A stretch of DNA of 64,000 bases. Source: JANXVR01 sp034667405. GTDB taxonomy: Bacteria; Actinomycetota; UBA4738; HRBIN12. The DNA lies in assembly GCA_034667405.1 (NCBI GenBank), contig JAXDJX010000019.1, positions 248,001 through 312,000 on the forward strand. The letters are read 5' to 3'. A program made the translations under genes and the position numbers. Below, piece after piece: positions 25,165 to 33,932 of this stretch (position 1 is its first letter; the number at the start of each line of letters is the position of its first letter). The notes beneath the pieces are model-generated. The model worked only from the letters and a program-made list of their open reading frames with translations. It did not search any database and was not told the DNA's origin.

Positions 25165-28089
25165 TTACGGCGAGGCAGAAGCAGTCGGGCTCGGAGTGAC
25201 CGAGGGCACGTCGCTCGGAGTGGAACCTGCGGAGGCATCGAGTTTCTGTGCCAGTTCGTTCGCCTGCTCTACCAGGGCTTGCGCGGTCTTCAGCTCGGTC
25301 TGATACGTACCGAGTTCGCCGGCATCCAGAGCGTCCTGGGCGGCCTTGAAATGCTGCACGGCTTCCGCAAGGAGTGATGCGATCTTTGCCTCCGGGGTTC
25401 CAGTGGGAGTGCCCGTCCCACCGCCCGGCTCTGACGGAACACCGGACACTGCTTGGGAGAGTGCGTCCTGCAGCGTGGTCGCCACGGCGACGGTGTTTCC
25501 GTTGACGACGATGACGCGCTTCAGCAACGGCACGGAGTTCGTCTGATCGGAACTGACGTAGACGGGCTCGACGTAGAGGATGGACGAGCCGAGCGGGATC
25601 ACCAGGAAATCACCGAACTGGACCTTGGAACCACCTTGGCTCAGGAGGCTCCGTTCCGCCGAGAAGGTCGGGTCCGCGTTGATCTGCGCGAACACGGTGG
25701 AGGGTCCATCCACCGTCTGATCCGATGGGAACTGGAACGCGGTCAGCGTGCCGTACCCGCCGGGGTCGGAGTTCGCCGCCATCCAGGCGACCATGGTCGG
25801 GCGGCCGAGCGGCGTGAAAGGAGTCACCAACTGGAACTGCTCGGTGCTCTCCCCCGGGAGCCTCAGCAGTTGGTAGTACGGAGCGATCTTCGGCGCCTCT
25901 CTCGTCGGCTTGGCGATACAGGCGCCGTCGCTGGCGTTGGCGACATCTGCGCAGAACGTGGGATCGCTCGGGATCTGCCAAGCGTCGGTTCCCCGGAAGA
26001 ACGTGGTGGGGTCCGTCACGTGATAGCGCGCGAACTGCGTGGTCTGGATCTGGAAGAGATTCTCCGGATAGCGGAAATGGGCTTGAAGTTCCGTCGACGC
26101 ATCGGTGATCGGCGTGAACATCGCCGGGAAGGCGCGCTCCCAGACCTGGATGATGGGATCGGTGGTGTCGGCGACGTAGTAGTGCATGATCCCCGTGTAG
26201 GCATCCACCACCACCTTCACCGAATTCCGGATGTAGTTGGCCGAACCGCTAGGGATGCCCTGATCGGTTGCAGTCGCGAGGTCCACCGATTGCGAGTAGG
26301 GGTACTGCGAGGTGGTGGTGTAGGCGTCCCAGATCCATTGCAGCTTCCCGTCCACGACGGTGAGGTACGGGTCTTTGTCGAACGTCAGGAACGGAGCGGC
26401 GGTCTGCACCCGCGTCTGAAGGTCCCGATTGATCAGGATCTTGCTGTCCGAGTGGATCTGGCCGGAGATCAAGAGGTTCACATCCTTGTACTGCCAGGCG
26501 AACATCGCGCGCTGGAAGATGTTTCCTATCGGGATGCCGCCCGCGCCGTCGTAGGCGAACGTGGTCTCGTCCGCAGGAGTGGCTCCGGGGAAGTCGACCT
26601 CGGGCGTCCCGCTGTTCGTAACCACGAACGGAACCGGCTCGAGCGTGCCGGCCGCGTCACGGAATTCCCCGTAGTAGATGCGCGGCTGGTCGATCGTCGG
26701 CTGGCCGACGACGGGGATGTCTTGGAGCGTAAGCTGCGGCGATCCCTCCAGCGTTGCGGTGTTGACCTGCGCGCCCACCACGCCGATGCCGTGGGTGTAC
26801 GCGAGGTGTTCGTTCTGCCATGCACCACCCGTCTGCGGGATCCCCGCCGACGAAAGTTCGCGAGCGGAGATCATCAGGACCCGGGGCTGACCGTCGACCG
26901 GATATCGGTCCACGTCCACGTCGTTGAACGCGTAGTAGTTGCGGATGCGCTGGAGCGACTGGAAGTCCTGCTCCAGAACCTTCGGGCGCCACAGACGGAT
27001 GTTCGAGACGGTGGGTTCGTTACCGGCAACGTCCTTCGCCGTCACCTGCGTCTGAACGGGCTGTTGGGTCAACTGCACCTGGTCCAGCCCGAACGCGGCG
27101 CGGGTGCCGGCGATGTTGTCCTTGATATACGGCTGTTCACGCTGCGACTCCTGCGGCTTCACACTGAACTGCTGGACGAACGCCGGGATGGCCGTGCCGA
27201 CCACGACCGATACCAGCACCAGGAGCACCACCGAGATGATCGGCAGGCTCCAGAGTTTCACCCGCGCGTTCAGGAAGAACAGTACGGCGGAGATGAGCGC
27301 GGCGATCGCCAGGACGTAGAGCGCCGGCAACTGCGCATGGACATCGGTGTAGGACGCGCCTTGCACGATCCCCCGCGGGGAACGGAGCAGGTTGAACCGC
27401 CCCAGCCAATACCCGACAGCTTTCGCGACCATGATGAGCCCGAGGAGCACGGAGAGATGTGCTCGAACCTGCGGGGCCACCTTGTCCGCGAACCTCGGCG
27501 CCTGCGGACGGATCCCGCCCCACAGGACATGCGTGACGATCGTCAGGAACGTGATCCCGACCAACGCCGAGAACACCCAGCCCTGCACGAACTTCCACCA
27601 CGGCAACGTGAAGATGTAGAAGGCAGGATCTCGGTGGAACAACGGTTCGGGGGTTCCGAAGCTCACTCCGCCGCTGTTCCGCCACAACAGGAAGGGCTGC
27701 CACTGCTTCGAGGCGGCAAGTCCCACGATGATGGCAAGGAAGGCGCACCCGGCCGGTATCAGCCACCGGAGGTAAGGATCGGCGAGCTGGCGGATGTGCT
27801 CGATGACCTCTTGGTCGGGGGTGAGCACGCGCGTATCGGGCGTGATCTTCCGGACGATCCACAGGTTCAGGAACAACCCGACGAAGAACAGGATGCCAAA
27901 CGCGAACCCCAGCAAAAGCTTCGTCTTGAGAACGCTCCAGAACACCTGGGAGAGATGAACTTCGCGGTACCAGAGCAGGTTGACGACGAACCCGGACGAG
28001 ATGGTGAACAGGATGAGCAGGAGGATGACCGCGCCCGCCACATAGAACGGCCAGCGCCGCTGACGGGGTAGATAGCCGACCCGAGACAT
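25165..28089 (-). CDS. UPF0182 family membrane protein
   Basis: The 974-residue protein has seven or so N-terminal transmembrane helices (to about residue 310), then a large extracytoplasmic domain with no recognised catalytic motif. The end is Ser/Thr/Pro-rich. This layout is the UPF0182 family, widespread in actinomycetes, of unknown function. It starts 34 nt downstream of the PDZ/Lon-like gene on the same strand, probably one operon. Family firm, function unknown. Confidence 0.9.
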   Translation of the reverse strand: MSRVGYLPRQRRWPFYVAGAVILLLILFTISSGFVVNLLWYREVHLSQVFWSVLKTKLLLGFAFGILFFVGLFLNLWIVRKITPDTRVLTPDQEVIEHIRQLADPYLRWLIPAGCAFLAIIVGLAASKQWQPFLLWRNSGGVSFGTPEPLFHRDPAFYIFTLPWWKFVQGWVFSALVGITFLTIVTHVLWGGIRPQAPRFADKVAPQVRAHLSVLLGLIMVAKAVGYWLGRFNLLRSPRGIVQGASYTDVHAQLPALYVLAIAALISAVLFFLNARVKLWSLPIISVVLLVLVSVVVGTAIPAFVQQFSVKPQESQREQPYIKDNIAGTRAAFGLDQVQLTQQPVQTQVTAKDVAGNEPTVSNIRLWRPKVLEQDFQSLQRIRNYYAFNDVDVDRYPVDGQPRVLMISARELSSAGIPQTGGAWQNEHLAYTHGIGVVGAQVNTATLEGSPQLTLQDIPVVGQPTIDQPRIYYGEFRDAAGTLEPVPFVVTNSGTPEVDFPGATPADETTFAYDGAGGIPIGNIFQRAMFAWQYKDVNLLISGQIHSDSKILINRDLQTRVQTAAPFLTFDKDPYLTVVDGKLQWIWDAYTTTSQYPYSQSVDLATATDQGIPSGSANYIRNSVKVVVDAYTGIMHYYVADTTDPIIQVWERAFPAMFTPITDASTELQAHFRYPENLFQIQTTQFARYHVTDPTTFFRGTDAWQIPSDPTFCADVANASDGACIAKPTREAPKIAPYYQLLRLPGESTEQFQLVTPFTPLGRPTMVAWMAANSDPGGYGTLTAFQFPSDQTVDGPSTVFAQINADPTFSAERSLLSQGGSKVQFGDFLVIPLGSSILYVEPVYVSSDQTNSVPLLKRVIVVNGNTVAVATTLQDALSQAVSGVPSEPGGGTGTPTGTPEAKIASLLAEAVQHFKAAQDALDAGELGTYQTELKTAQALVEQANELAQKLDASAGSTPSDVPSVTPSPTASASP

Positions 28090-28123
28090 CAGTTCTTCCG
28101 CTCGTTCAAGTGGTCAATGTAGC

Positions 28124-29149
28124 TCAGGCTGCCCCGGAAGGTGTGGGGGCGGGAACCGCCCCGCCGAGCGTGCCCCCGACCTTCTCGAGCGCGGTCAAGG
28201 CATCCCCGAACGTGGCCACGGGGATCAACCGCATGCCCTTCGTGTCCACCCCCGTCAGTTCCTTCATGTTTGCTTGCGGAACCAGGAAGACCGTCGCGCC
28301 CACACCCTCGGCGGCCACCACTTTGTCGGTGATCCCTCCGATGGGGCCGACCGTGCCGGCAAGATCGATGGTCCCCGTTCCGGCGATGGTGGCGCCTCCG
28401 GTGAGGTCACCGGGTGTGAGTTCGTCGTAGAGGCCGAGCGACCACATCAGTCCGGCTGATGGACCACCGACCTCGCCGCTGGAGATCTGGACGCCGAACG
28501 GGAACGGGTCGATCAGCCTGACCCCGATCAACGGATCCTTCGATCCACCGCAGACGGCCCGACTGAGGGTCACGTGTTCGGTCTGGCCCGCGGCCGTCAC
28601 CCGGAAGTCGAGAGGCGCCCCAACCTTCTGTCGATCAAGCACCTGAGCGGCCCGCGCCTGTGACGATATAGGCGTACCGTTGATCTGGTTGACGACGTCG
28701 CCGGAGAAGAGCTTGCCGTCGGCCGCACAACCCGAGACGGTGGACTCGACGAGAGCGCCGGTGCCGTGGTCCTTCGGATAGCCGGACAGGGTGTGCAGGG
28801 CGACGAAGGCGGCGTCGATCTTGCTCTGATCCATCTGGGAGATCGCCCGTGTCTGTTCCTGTTCCTCGCTCTGACCCGAGGGATAGAGCACGTCTTCGCG
28901 CACGACCGTCTTGTTCGGATCGAGCCAGGCGCCGATCGCCGATAGCGGCGTCAGCTTGTAGAACCGCACCGTCGTCATCACGAGCTTCCCGCTGGATGGG
29001 TAGACGGTATGTCCCGTCACGGTGATGAGGGGGGTGACCTCGCGAGCAGGCCCGGGGCCCACCGAGTAGTAGGGCAGTTGGACGATCCCCGACAAGAACG
29101 CCGCGACGAACAGCACCGCGATCGCGAACATCGAGAGATACCGCCTCAT
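28124..29149 (-). CDS. PDZ and Lon-like (S16) protease, YlbL type
   Basis: The 341-residue membrane-anchored protein has one N-terminal helix, a PDZ domain (about 120-210) and a Lon-type proteolytic domain with the serine in G-G-P-S-A-G-L and the lysine in I-T-D-K-V. There is no ATPase domain, as in YlbL. The first in-frame ATG at 29161 has no usable ribosome-binding site, while the one at 29149 has AGGA 11 nt upstream, so I take 29149. It lies 34 nt before the UPF0182 gene and is divergent from the small membrane gene. Confidence 0.88.
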   Translation of the reverse strand: MRRYLSMFAIAVLFVAAFLSGIVQLPYYSVGPGPAREVTPLITVTGHTVYPSSGKLVMTTVRFYKLTPLSAIGAWLDPNKTVVREDVLYPSGQSEEQEQTRAISQMDQSKIDAAFVALHTLSGYPKDHGTGALVESTVSGCAADGKLFSGDVVNQINGTPISSQARAAQVLDRQKVGAPLDFRVTAAGQTEHVTLSRAVCGGSKDPLIGVRLIDPFPFGVQISSGEVGGPSAGLMWSLGLYDELTPGDLTGGATIAGTGTIDLAGTVGPIGGITDKVVAAEGVGATVFLVPQANMKELTGVDTKGMRLIPVATFGDALTALEKVGGTLGGAVPAPTPSGAA

Positions 29150-29226
29150 CGTGGTCGTCATCCTACGGAGGAAGTCACGGAACGCACGGACTAGGGGTAC
29201 GCTGCAACGGAGCTGGGAGGTTCGGG

Positions 29227-29550
29227 ATGGCGTACATGATCGTGGTGGCGGCGGCGCTGCTGGTAGGCGCGGTCGTCTACATGAGCGTCGTGCGCCGCTC
29301 GACCCAGCCCGACTCCGGTTCGTTCGACCCCCCGTCCCCGGGAGAAGCGGTTGCAGCATCCGTTCGGGCCTCCGACGTCACCTACCTGCCGGTCGGCAGG
29401 TCCGGTCCCATCCCCTGGCAAACGCGGTCGATCAGCCTGTTGGGTCTCGTGGCGATGATCATGGTGTGCGCCTCGGCCATCGGTGTCGCGCTCTACAAAG
29501 TCGGGGCGATCCTCGTCAGGGTGATCATCCACAAGATCCAGACGAGCTGA
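29227..29550 (+). CDS. Small two-helix membrane protein
   Basis: The 107-residue protein has an N-terminal hydrophobic segment (about 3-20), a 45-residue Pro/Ser-rich linker, and a second helix (about 70-92) followed by a basic tail. A GGGAGG sits 6 nt before the ATG, so the gene is likely real. I do not recognise it. It ends 15 nt before the convergent DUF1028 gene and is divergent from the PDZ/Lon-like gene. Confidence 0.6.
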   Translation: MAYMIVVAAALLVGAVVYMSVVRRSTQPDSGSFDPPSPGEAVAASVRASDVTYLPVGRSGPIPWQTRSISLLGLVAMIMVCASAIGVALYKVGAILVRVIIHKIQTS

Positions 29551-29565
29551 AGCGCTGAGCCGATC

Positions 29566-30429
29566 TCAGTCGTTCAGCTCGGGCGTCAGGTCGCGGATCT
29601 CACGCACCAACAGCTGGCTGAGCAGCTCGTCGTCCCGTAGCCGGCCCTCCAGGTTGGAGGTCCCGGCGAAGTCCTCCAGGGCTTCGCGCGTGGGCGCATC
29701 AAGAACGCCGGACGGCTCGTCGTGGAACTTCCCGAGCGCGGACAGGCGTCGCTGAAGATCGGACACGAGTTCCGTGGTGGCTTCGAGCAGTGGGTCGTTG
29801 CGAACCAGCATCGTGTCGTCCCACACGGCGAACAACCGAACCATCTCCGTCACCGCGTCGGGGTGGTCGTCCACCCGGAGGTCGACGTAACGATCGTTGC
29901 CGCCTTCATATCCCCCACCCTCGCGGACCACCAACAGTGCCGCGCTCTGCCTGCCTCGGCGATCGCCACCCGCCTGGTCCCCGGCAACCAGGGCCGCCAA
30001 CAGGCGATCGCACAGATCGCCCTCCGACACGGTGAAGGCGCCGGCCATCTGGTCGACGACAGCCGCTCCGGCCAAGATGTTGCCCTGCGCGGCGAACCCC
30101 TCCCCCGTCACACCACCGGCCCAATCCATGCAGGTCTCCCCGGTGAAGGTCGCGGGGCGTCCGTGGGAGTCCACGAACCCGGCCTGCCGGTCGGCCATGT
30201 GTTCGTCAGCGTTCACCAGGCGATCAAGCGCCTCCTGGGCCGTCACACCGCTGTCCATGAGCGCGAGCCCGTCGGGGCCATAGGTGGTGTTCGCCCACGA
30301 TTGGGTGGCCACGGCGCCGATCCCCGCCCGCGCATACGGCACGACCGCACCCACAGCCGGGAACTTCGAGGCCACCGCCACACCCCAGTCGCCTTTCTCC
30401 AGATCCGCAGCCACGATCGAGAACGTCAC
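29566..30429 (-). CDS. DUF1028 family protein
   Basis: The 287-residue protein has the DUF1028 core (about 1-215): the start T-F-S-I-V-A, then W-G-V-A-V-A-S-K-F, and G-I-G-A-V-A-T-Q-S. These domains have an Ntn-hydrolase-like fold of unknown activity. A C-terminal helical segment (about 215-287) resembles a peptidoglycan-binding-like addition. A GTG start has AGGAGG 6 nt upstream, and the mreB stop lies 3 nt before the GTG, so it is co-translated with mreB. Confidence 0.83.
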   Translation of the reverse strand: MTFSIVAADLEKGDWGVAVASKFPAVGAVVPYARAGIGAVATQSWANTTYGPDGLALMDSGVTAQEALDRLVNADEHMADRQAGFVDSHGRPATFTGETCMDWAGGVTGEGFAAQGNILAGAAVVDQMAGAFTVSEGDLCDRLLAALVAGDQAGGDRRGRQSAALLVVREGGGYEGGNDRYVDLRVDDHPDAVTEMVRLFAVWDDTMLVRNDPLLEATTELVSDLQRRLSALGKFHDEPSGVLDAPTREALEDFAGTSNLEGRLRDDELLSQLLVREIRDLTPELND

Positions 30430-30432
30430 GAA

Positions 30433-31440
30433 CTACCTCCTTCGCACCAACTGGAACGCCGATTCGTATTCGCTGAGATGCTCGAGCATGTGGCCCGCGC
30501 CGGTCACCACAGTGCGAAGGGGGTCTTGCACCAGATGCACGGGGACCTCGCACTCCTGGGCGAGCAGCATATCCAGCCCGCGGAGGAGGCTCCCCCCGCC
30601 GGTGAGGAACATGCCCGTTTCCAAGACATCGTGGGTGAGTTCGGGCGGGGCTTCGGACAGGGTTCGGCGGGCGGCATCGACGATCCCTTTCACCGGCGTC
30701 GACATCGCCTGGCGGATCTCGTCTTCGGTGAGTTTGACCTCGACGGTGTTGCCGGTGGAGAGTTCGCGGCCGATGACGATCGCAGCCTTGCCACCCGGGC
30801 CGGGGAACGCCGAGCCGATGGCGATCTTCAGCTCCTCGGCGGCCTTCTCGCCGATGGCCACCCCGTAGGTTGTCCGGATGTGGTCGGCGATGGCAGCGTC
30901 GATATCGAACCCGCCGAGCGCGACCGAATGGCCGCTCACCACGCCTCCCATCGAGACGACCGCCATCTCCGAACGCCCGCCGCCGATGTCCACGATGAGG
31001 TTCCCGATGGGTTCGTGCACCGGCAGACCCGCCCCGATCGCGGCCGCGAGTGGCTCCTCCACCAGGGTCACGCCCTTGCCCCCGGCGAACCGCACGGCCT
31101 CCTCGATGGCGCGCTTCTCCACCTCGGACGCCATCGACGCGACACACACCAACACGCGGGGTTTCGGGAACGGTCCCGCCCTGGACTTCCGAACGACGAC
31201 TTCCAACATCGCCTGCGTCATGTCGAACTCCGTCATGGCGCCGTGGCGGAGCGGGCGGATGGCGAGCACGTTCCCGCTGTCGCCGCCGATGCGAGCCCAG
31301 GCCGCCTCACCCATCGCCTCAACGCGGCCCGTTCCCGCGTGGACCGCGACGACGCTCGGCTCCTCGAACACCACCCCGTCACCTTGGCGGTAGACCAGGA
31401 TGGTTGCCGTCCCGAGATCGATCGCCAGGTCACGCCCCAT
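30433..31440 (-). CDS. MreB-type actin-like protein
   Basis: The 335-residue protein is a bacterial actin homologue. It has the phosphate-1 motif A-I-D-L-G-T-A, the connect-1 region with V-E-E-P-L-A-A-A-I-G, the phosphate-2 motif V-D-I-G-G-G, and the adenosine motif L-T-G-G-G. It would polymerise on ATP at the membrane to guide cell-wall growth. Unlike usual mreB, no mreC, mreD, pbp2 or rodA is adjacent. It starts 3 nt after moaE and is followed 3 nt later by DUF1028. It may act in morphology or be a paralogue. Confidence 0.9.
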   Translation of the reverse strand: MGRDLAIDLGTATILVYRQGDGVVFEEPSVVAVHAGTGRVEAMGEAAWARIGGDSGNVLAIRPLRHGAMTEFDMTQAMLEVVVRKSRAGPFPKPRVLVCVASMASEVEKRAIEEAVRFAGGKGVTLVEEPLAAAIGAGLPVHEPIGNLIVDIGGGRSEMAVVSMGGVVSGHSVALGGFDIDAAIADHIRTTYGVAIGEKAAEELKIAIGSAFPGPGGKAAIVIGRELSTGNTVEVKLTEDEIRQAMSTPVKGIVDAARRTLSEAPPELTHDVLETGMFLTGGGSLLRGLDMLLAQECEVPVHLVQDPLRTVVTGAGHMLEHLSEYESAFQLVRRR

Positions 31441-31443
31441 GGT

Positions 31444-31875
31444 TCAACTGCCCATCACCCAATGCGCCTCACCGGAGGTGAGCTCCTCTTTCTTCCAGAT
31501 CGGGACGTCTTCCTTCAGGCGTTCGATGGCGTGGCGGCATGCCTCGAAGGCCTCGCGCCGGTGTGGGGCACTGACGGCGATTACCACGCTCGCCTCACCG
31601 ACCGAGAGGTCGCCGGTCCGGTGGAGGATGGCGACCTTCCGGAGATCCCAGCCGGCGGTGAGTTCGGCCGCGAGGTCTTTCAGGCGGCGGTCGGCCATCT
31701 CGTCCCAGGCCTCGTAACGGAGACCCGTGACATCGCCTGCGGCGGAATGGTCACGCACGGTTCCGACGAACACGCAGGTCCCTCCCGCAGCCGGGTCGGC
31801 CACGAAGGCGAGCGCTTCGTCAACGGAGAGGGCTTCGAGAGTGACGCGGGTGAGCGTGTCGGACACGCGCGCCAT
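31444..31875 (-). CDS. moaE: Molybdopterin synthase catalytic subunit MoaE
   Basis: The 143-residue protein has MoaE motifs: F-V-G-T-V-R-D-H, Y-E-A-W, H-R-T-G near residue 85, the A-P-H-R-R-E-A-F-E-A segment and the catalytic lysine region I-W-K-K-E. With MoaD it inserts sulfur into precursor Z. The start is ATG at 31875, or GTG three codons later, which has better spacing to AGG. It is the first gene of a transcript leading into mreB after 3 nt. A molybdenum enzyme is encoded at 12.6-14.1 kb. Confidence 0.92.
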   Translation of the reverse strand: MARVSDTLTRVTLEALSVDEALAFVADPAAGGTCVFVGTVRDHSAAGDVTGLRYEAWDEMADRRLKDLAAELTAGWDLRKVAILHRTGDLSVGEASVVIAVSAPHRREAFEACRHAIERLKEDVPIWKKEELTSGEAHWVMGS

Positions 31876-31899
31876 CCTAACGTGGGCCCCGGTCGTAGC

Positions 31900-33084
31900 A
31901 TGGCTGACGTGGACAACCTCTTTCCTCCCGGCGGAGACCCGGACGCGTTCAAGGACGCCCCCCTGTTCCGGGAGCTTCAGCGGATCATGCAGTCCTCCTC
32001 CGGCCCCGTGAACTGGGAGCTGGCGAGACAGGCGGGGGTGGCCGCCGTGGTCGAGGCGGGTGAGGATCCGGAGCCCGGACCGACGGAGCGGCACACGCTC
32101 GAGGAGGCCGTCCGGGTGGCGGAGCTGCATGTCGCCCGGTTCACCGGACTCGAACCTCCGACGGATCTGGTCGACGTGAAGCCCGTTCGCCGGGCCGAGT
32201 GGGTGAACGCGAACACCGAGAGCCTGCGTCCGGTGATGGAACCGGCAGCTCAGCGGATGTCGGACGCGCTGGGTCGCGCAGGCGAGAGCGCGATCATCGG
32301 TGATGAAGGATCCGAGACCGCGGCACTCGGCGGGATGCTCGCCCAGATGGGTCCGATCCTCCAGGGGACGCAGATCGGCTCCGTGCTCGGATCGCTGGCG
32401 CAGCACGTGATGGGCCAGTACGACATCGCGGTGCCCCGCGGTGGCGACGGGGCGCTCTTGTTCGTCACCGCCAACATCGCCAAGTTCGAGAAGGATTGGT
32501 CGCTGGAGCCCACGGAGTTCCGGACGTTCCTCGCCATCCACGAAGTCACCCACCGTTTCGAGTTCGCACGACCGTGGACGACCGAACGCTTCGCCAGGCT
32601 CATGGACGACTACTTGTCCGGGATGACCATCGACCTGGAAGACGTGCAGGCCCGTCTGGCCTCGCTTGACCCAAGCGATCCAGGCTCCGTGGAGAAGGCA
32701 TTGGGCGGCGACGCCCTGTTCGGCCCGGTCATGGACGACGAGCAACGACTGAAGCTTGCGCGGATCCAAGCCTTCATGGCCGCGGCCGAGGGATACGGCG
32801 ACCACGTGACCCACGCCGTCGGCAGCGAACTCCTTGCGACCTACGACCGCATCCAGGAAGCGATGCGGCGCTACCGCGAGGGCGAGTCAGGCGATCCGGT
32901 GTTCGAACGTCTCCTCGGCGTTGAGATGCACCGCGACCAGTACGCGGCCGGGAGGGCGTTCTGCGACACGGTCGCCGCCCAGACCGACGAAACCACGCTC
33001 GCAAAGATGTGGGGCTCGACGGACGCCATGCCTTCGCTTCCGGAGATCGGCGAACCCGTCCTCTGGCTCTCCCGAACCGTCTAG
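31900..33084 (+). CDS. Zinc-dependent metalloprotease, F420-biosynthesis-associated type
   Basis: The 394-residue protein has the zincin motif H-E-V-T-H near residue 214 and a distal acidic A-E-G-Y-G-D helix likely to carry the third ligand. It belongs to the actinobacterial metalloprotease family (DUF2342/ZincinMcp) often annotated with coenzyme F420 biosynthesis. That link is from genome neighbourhoods elsewhere, and no F420 gene is here. The ATG at 31900 is the first one free of the moaE coding region; a much longer open frame upstream is antisense. No signal peptide. Confidence 0.83.
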   Translation: MADVDNLFPPGGDPDAFKDAPLFRELQRIMQSSSGPVNWELARQAGVAAVVEAGEDPEPGPTERHTLEEAVRVAELHVARFTGLEPPTDLVDVKPVRRAEWVNANTESLRPVMEPAAQRMSDALGRAGESAIIGDEGSETAALGGMLAQMGPILQGTQIGSVLGSLAQHVMGQYDIAVPRGGDGALLFVTANIAKFEKDWSLEPTEFRTFLAIHEVTHRFEFARPWTTERFARLMDDYLSGMTIDLEDVQARLASLDPSDPGSVEKALGGDALFGPVMDDEQRLKLARIQAFMAAAEGYGDHVTHAVGSELLATYDRIQEAMRRYREGESGDPVFERLLGVEMHRDQYAAGRAFCDTVAAQTDETTLAKMWGSTDAMPSLPEIGEPVLWLSRTV

Positions 33085-33152
33085 GGAGATCCGGATCCAG
33101 GGGTCCGCGGGGAGGCGTCTGCCGTTCAGAGAGTTAGCTATCCTTGCGCCCG

Positions 33153-33932
33153 ATGGAGAGCGTAGGAGAACTCGTCGCCGCAGCGGTTGTTGACGCGCGT
33201 GTGTGGGAGGCCTACGGACAGGATTCCGCTGACGGCATCTACCTGGTGGGTCAACCCGGCCCGGCCATGGCGTTCGTCATCTATCGGGCGTGGAAGGTAC
33301 CGACCGGGTTCGTGAATGAAGAGGTCCGCTTCTACGGACCTTCCGGACGATTGGTCTACCGATGGGGGCCGGAGGTCCGCCGGATGGTGGGGTCGATGGA
33401 CCTCACCACCGAGATCGACGGCGTGGAGGCAACCGTCTTCGACGAGACCGGGACCTACGTGGTGTCGTTCGTCATGGACGGGGAGATCGTCGGTGAGATC
33501 GAGGTCCCAGTTGCGGTGCAAGTGGCTCCGCAGAAGCTGGGCAAGGACACCGAGGAGGGGCTCAAGAAGTCCGACGTGGTTTGGGTGGGCACGGAGACGG
33601 GTGGCCGGCGCAAGACGGTCCCTGCGTGGTTCACCTACAAGAACGGGAAGATCCTGTTGGTCTCGCAGAAAGAGCCCGGCCCCGAGGAACAGACCATCCC
33701 GGGTGTTCCCGACGCGGCCGAACTGATCGTGATCACCAGGCGGAAGCTCCGAGACACGTCCCTCCAGGAGTTCGTTGCATCACAACGGGTGTTGGAAGGG
33801 GCCGAGTGGGAGGCCGCGGCCGCCGCTCTGGCCGACCGTCGCCGGAGCCGCAACGGGCCGCCGGGAGATGCCATCGCACGATGGCGGAACAGCTGTTCCA
33901 TCGTCGAACTGACCCCGAGCGTCTCCGCTTAG
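33153..33932 (+). CDS. Hypothetical protein, two-part
   Basis: The 259-residue protein is not recognised. The first about 130 residues are beta-rich; the second half begins near D-V-V-W-V-G-T-E-T-G-G-R-R and contains P-A-W-F-T-Y, resembling the strand pattern of split-barrel proteins, then an R-R-K-x-R-D-T region and a Trp-rich end W-R-N-S-C. Start at ATG 33153, with TTG three codons earlier as an alternative. Its stop overlaps the stop of the convergent DAHP synthase in the tetranucleotide TTAG. Confidence 0.5.
   Translation: MESVGELVAAAVVDARVWEAYGQDSADGIYLVGQPGPAMAFVIYRAWKVPTGFVNEEVRFYGPSGRLVYRWGPEVRRMVGSMDLTTEIDGVEATVFDETGTYVVSFVMDGEIVGEIEVPVAVQVAPQKLGKDTEEGLKKSDVVWVGTETGGRRKTVPAWFTYKNGKILLVSQKEPGPEEQTIPGVPDAAELIVITRRKLRDTSLQEFVASQRVLEGAEWEAAAAALADRRRSRNGPPGDAIARWRNSCSIVELTPSVSA

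Noticed and set aside
25453..28071. An 872-codon plus-strand frame
   Set aside because: Antisense to the UPF0182 gene, low in hydrophobic residues and without motifs.
29722..31899. The upstream part of a 1120-codon plus-strand frame
   Set aside because: Only the part from 31900 has domain content. The earlier part is antisense to DUF1028, mreB and moaE.
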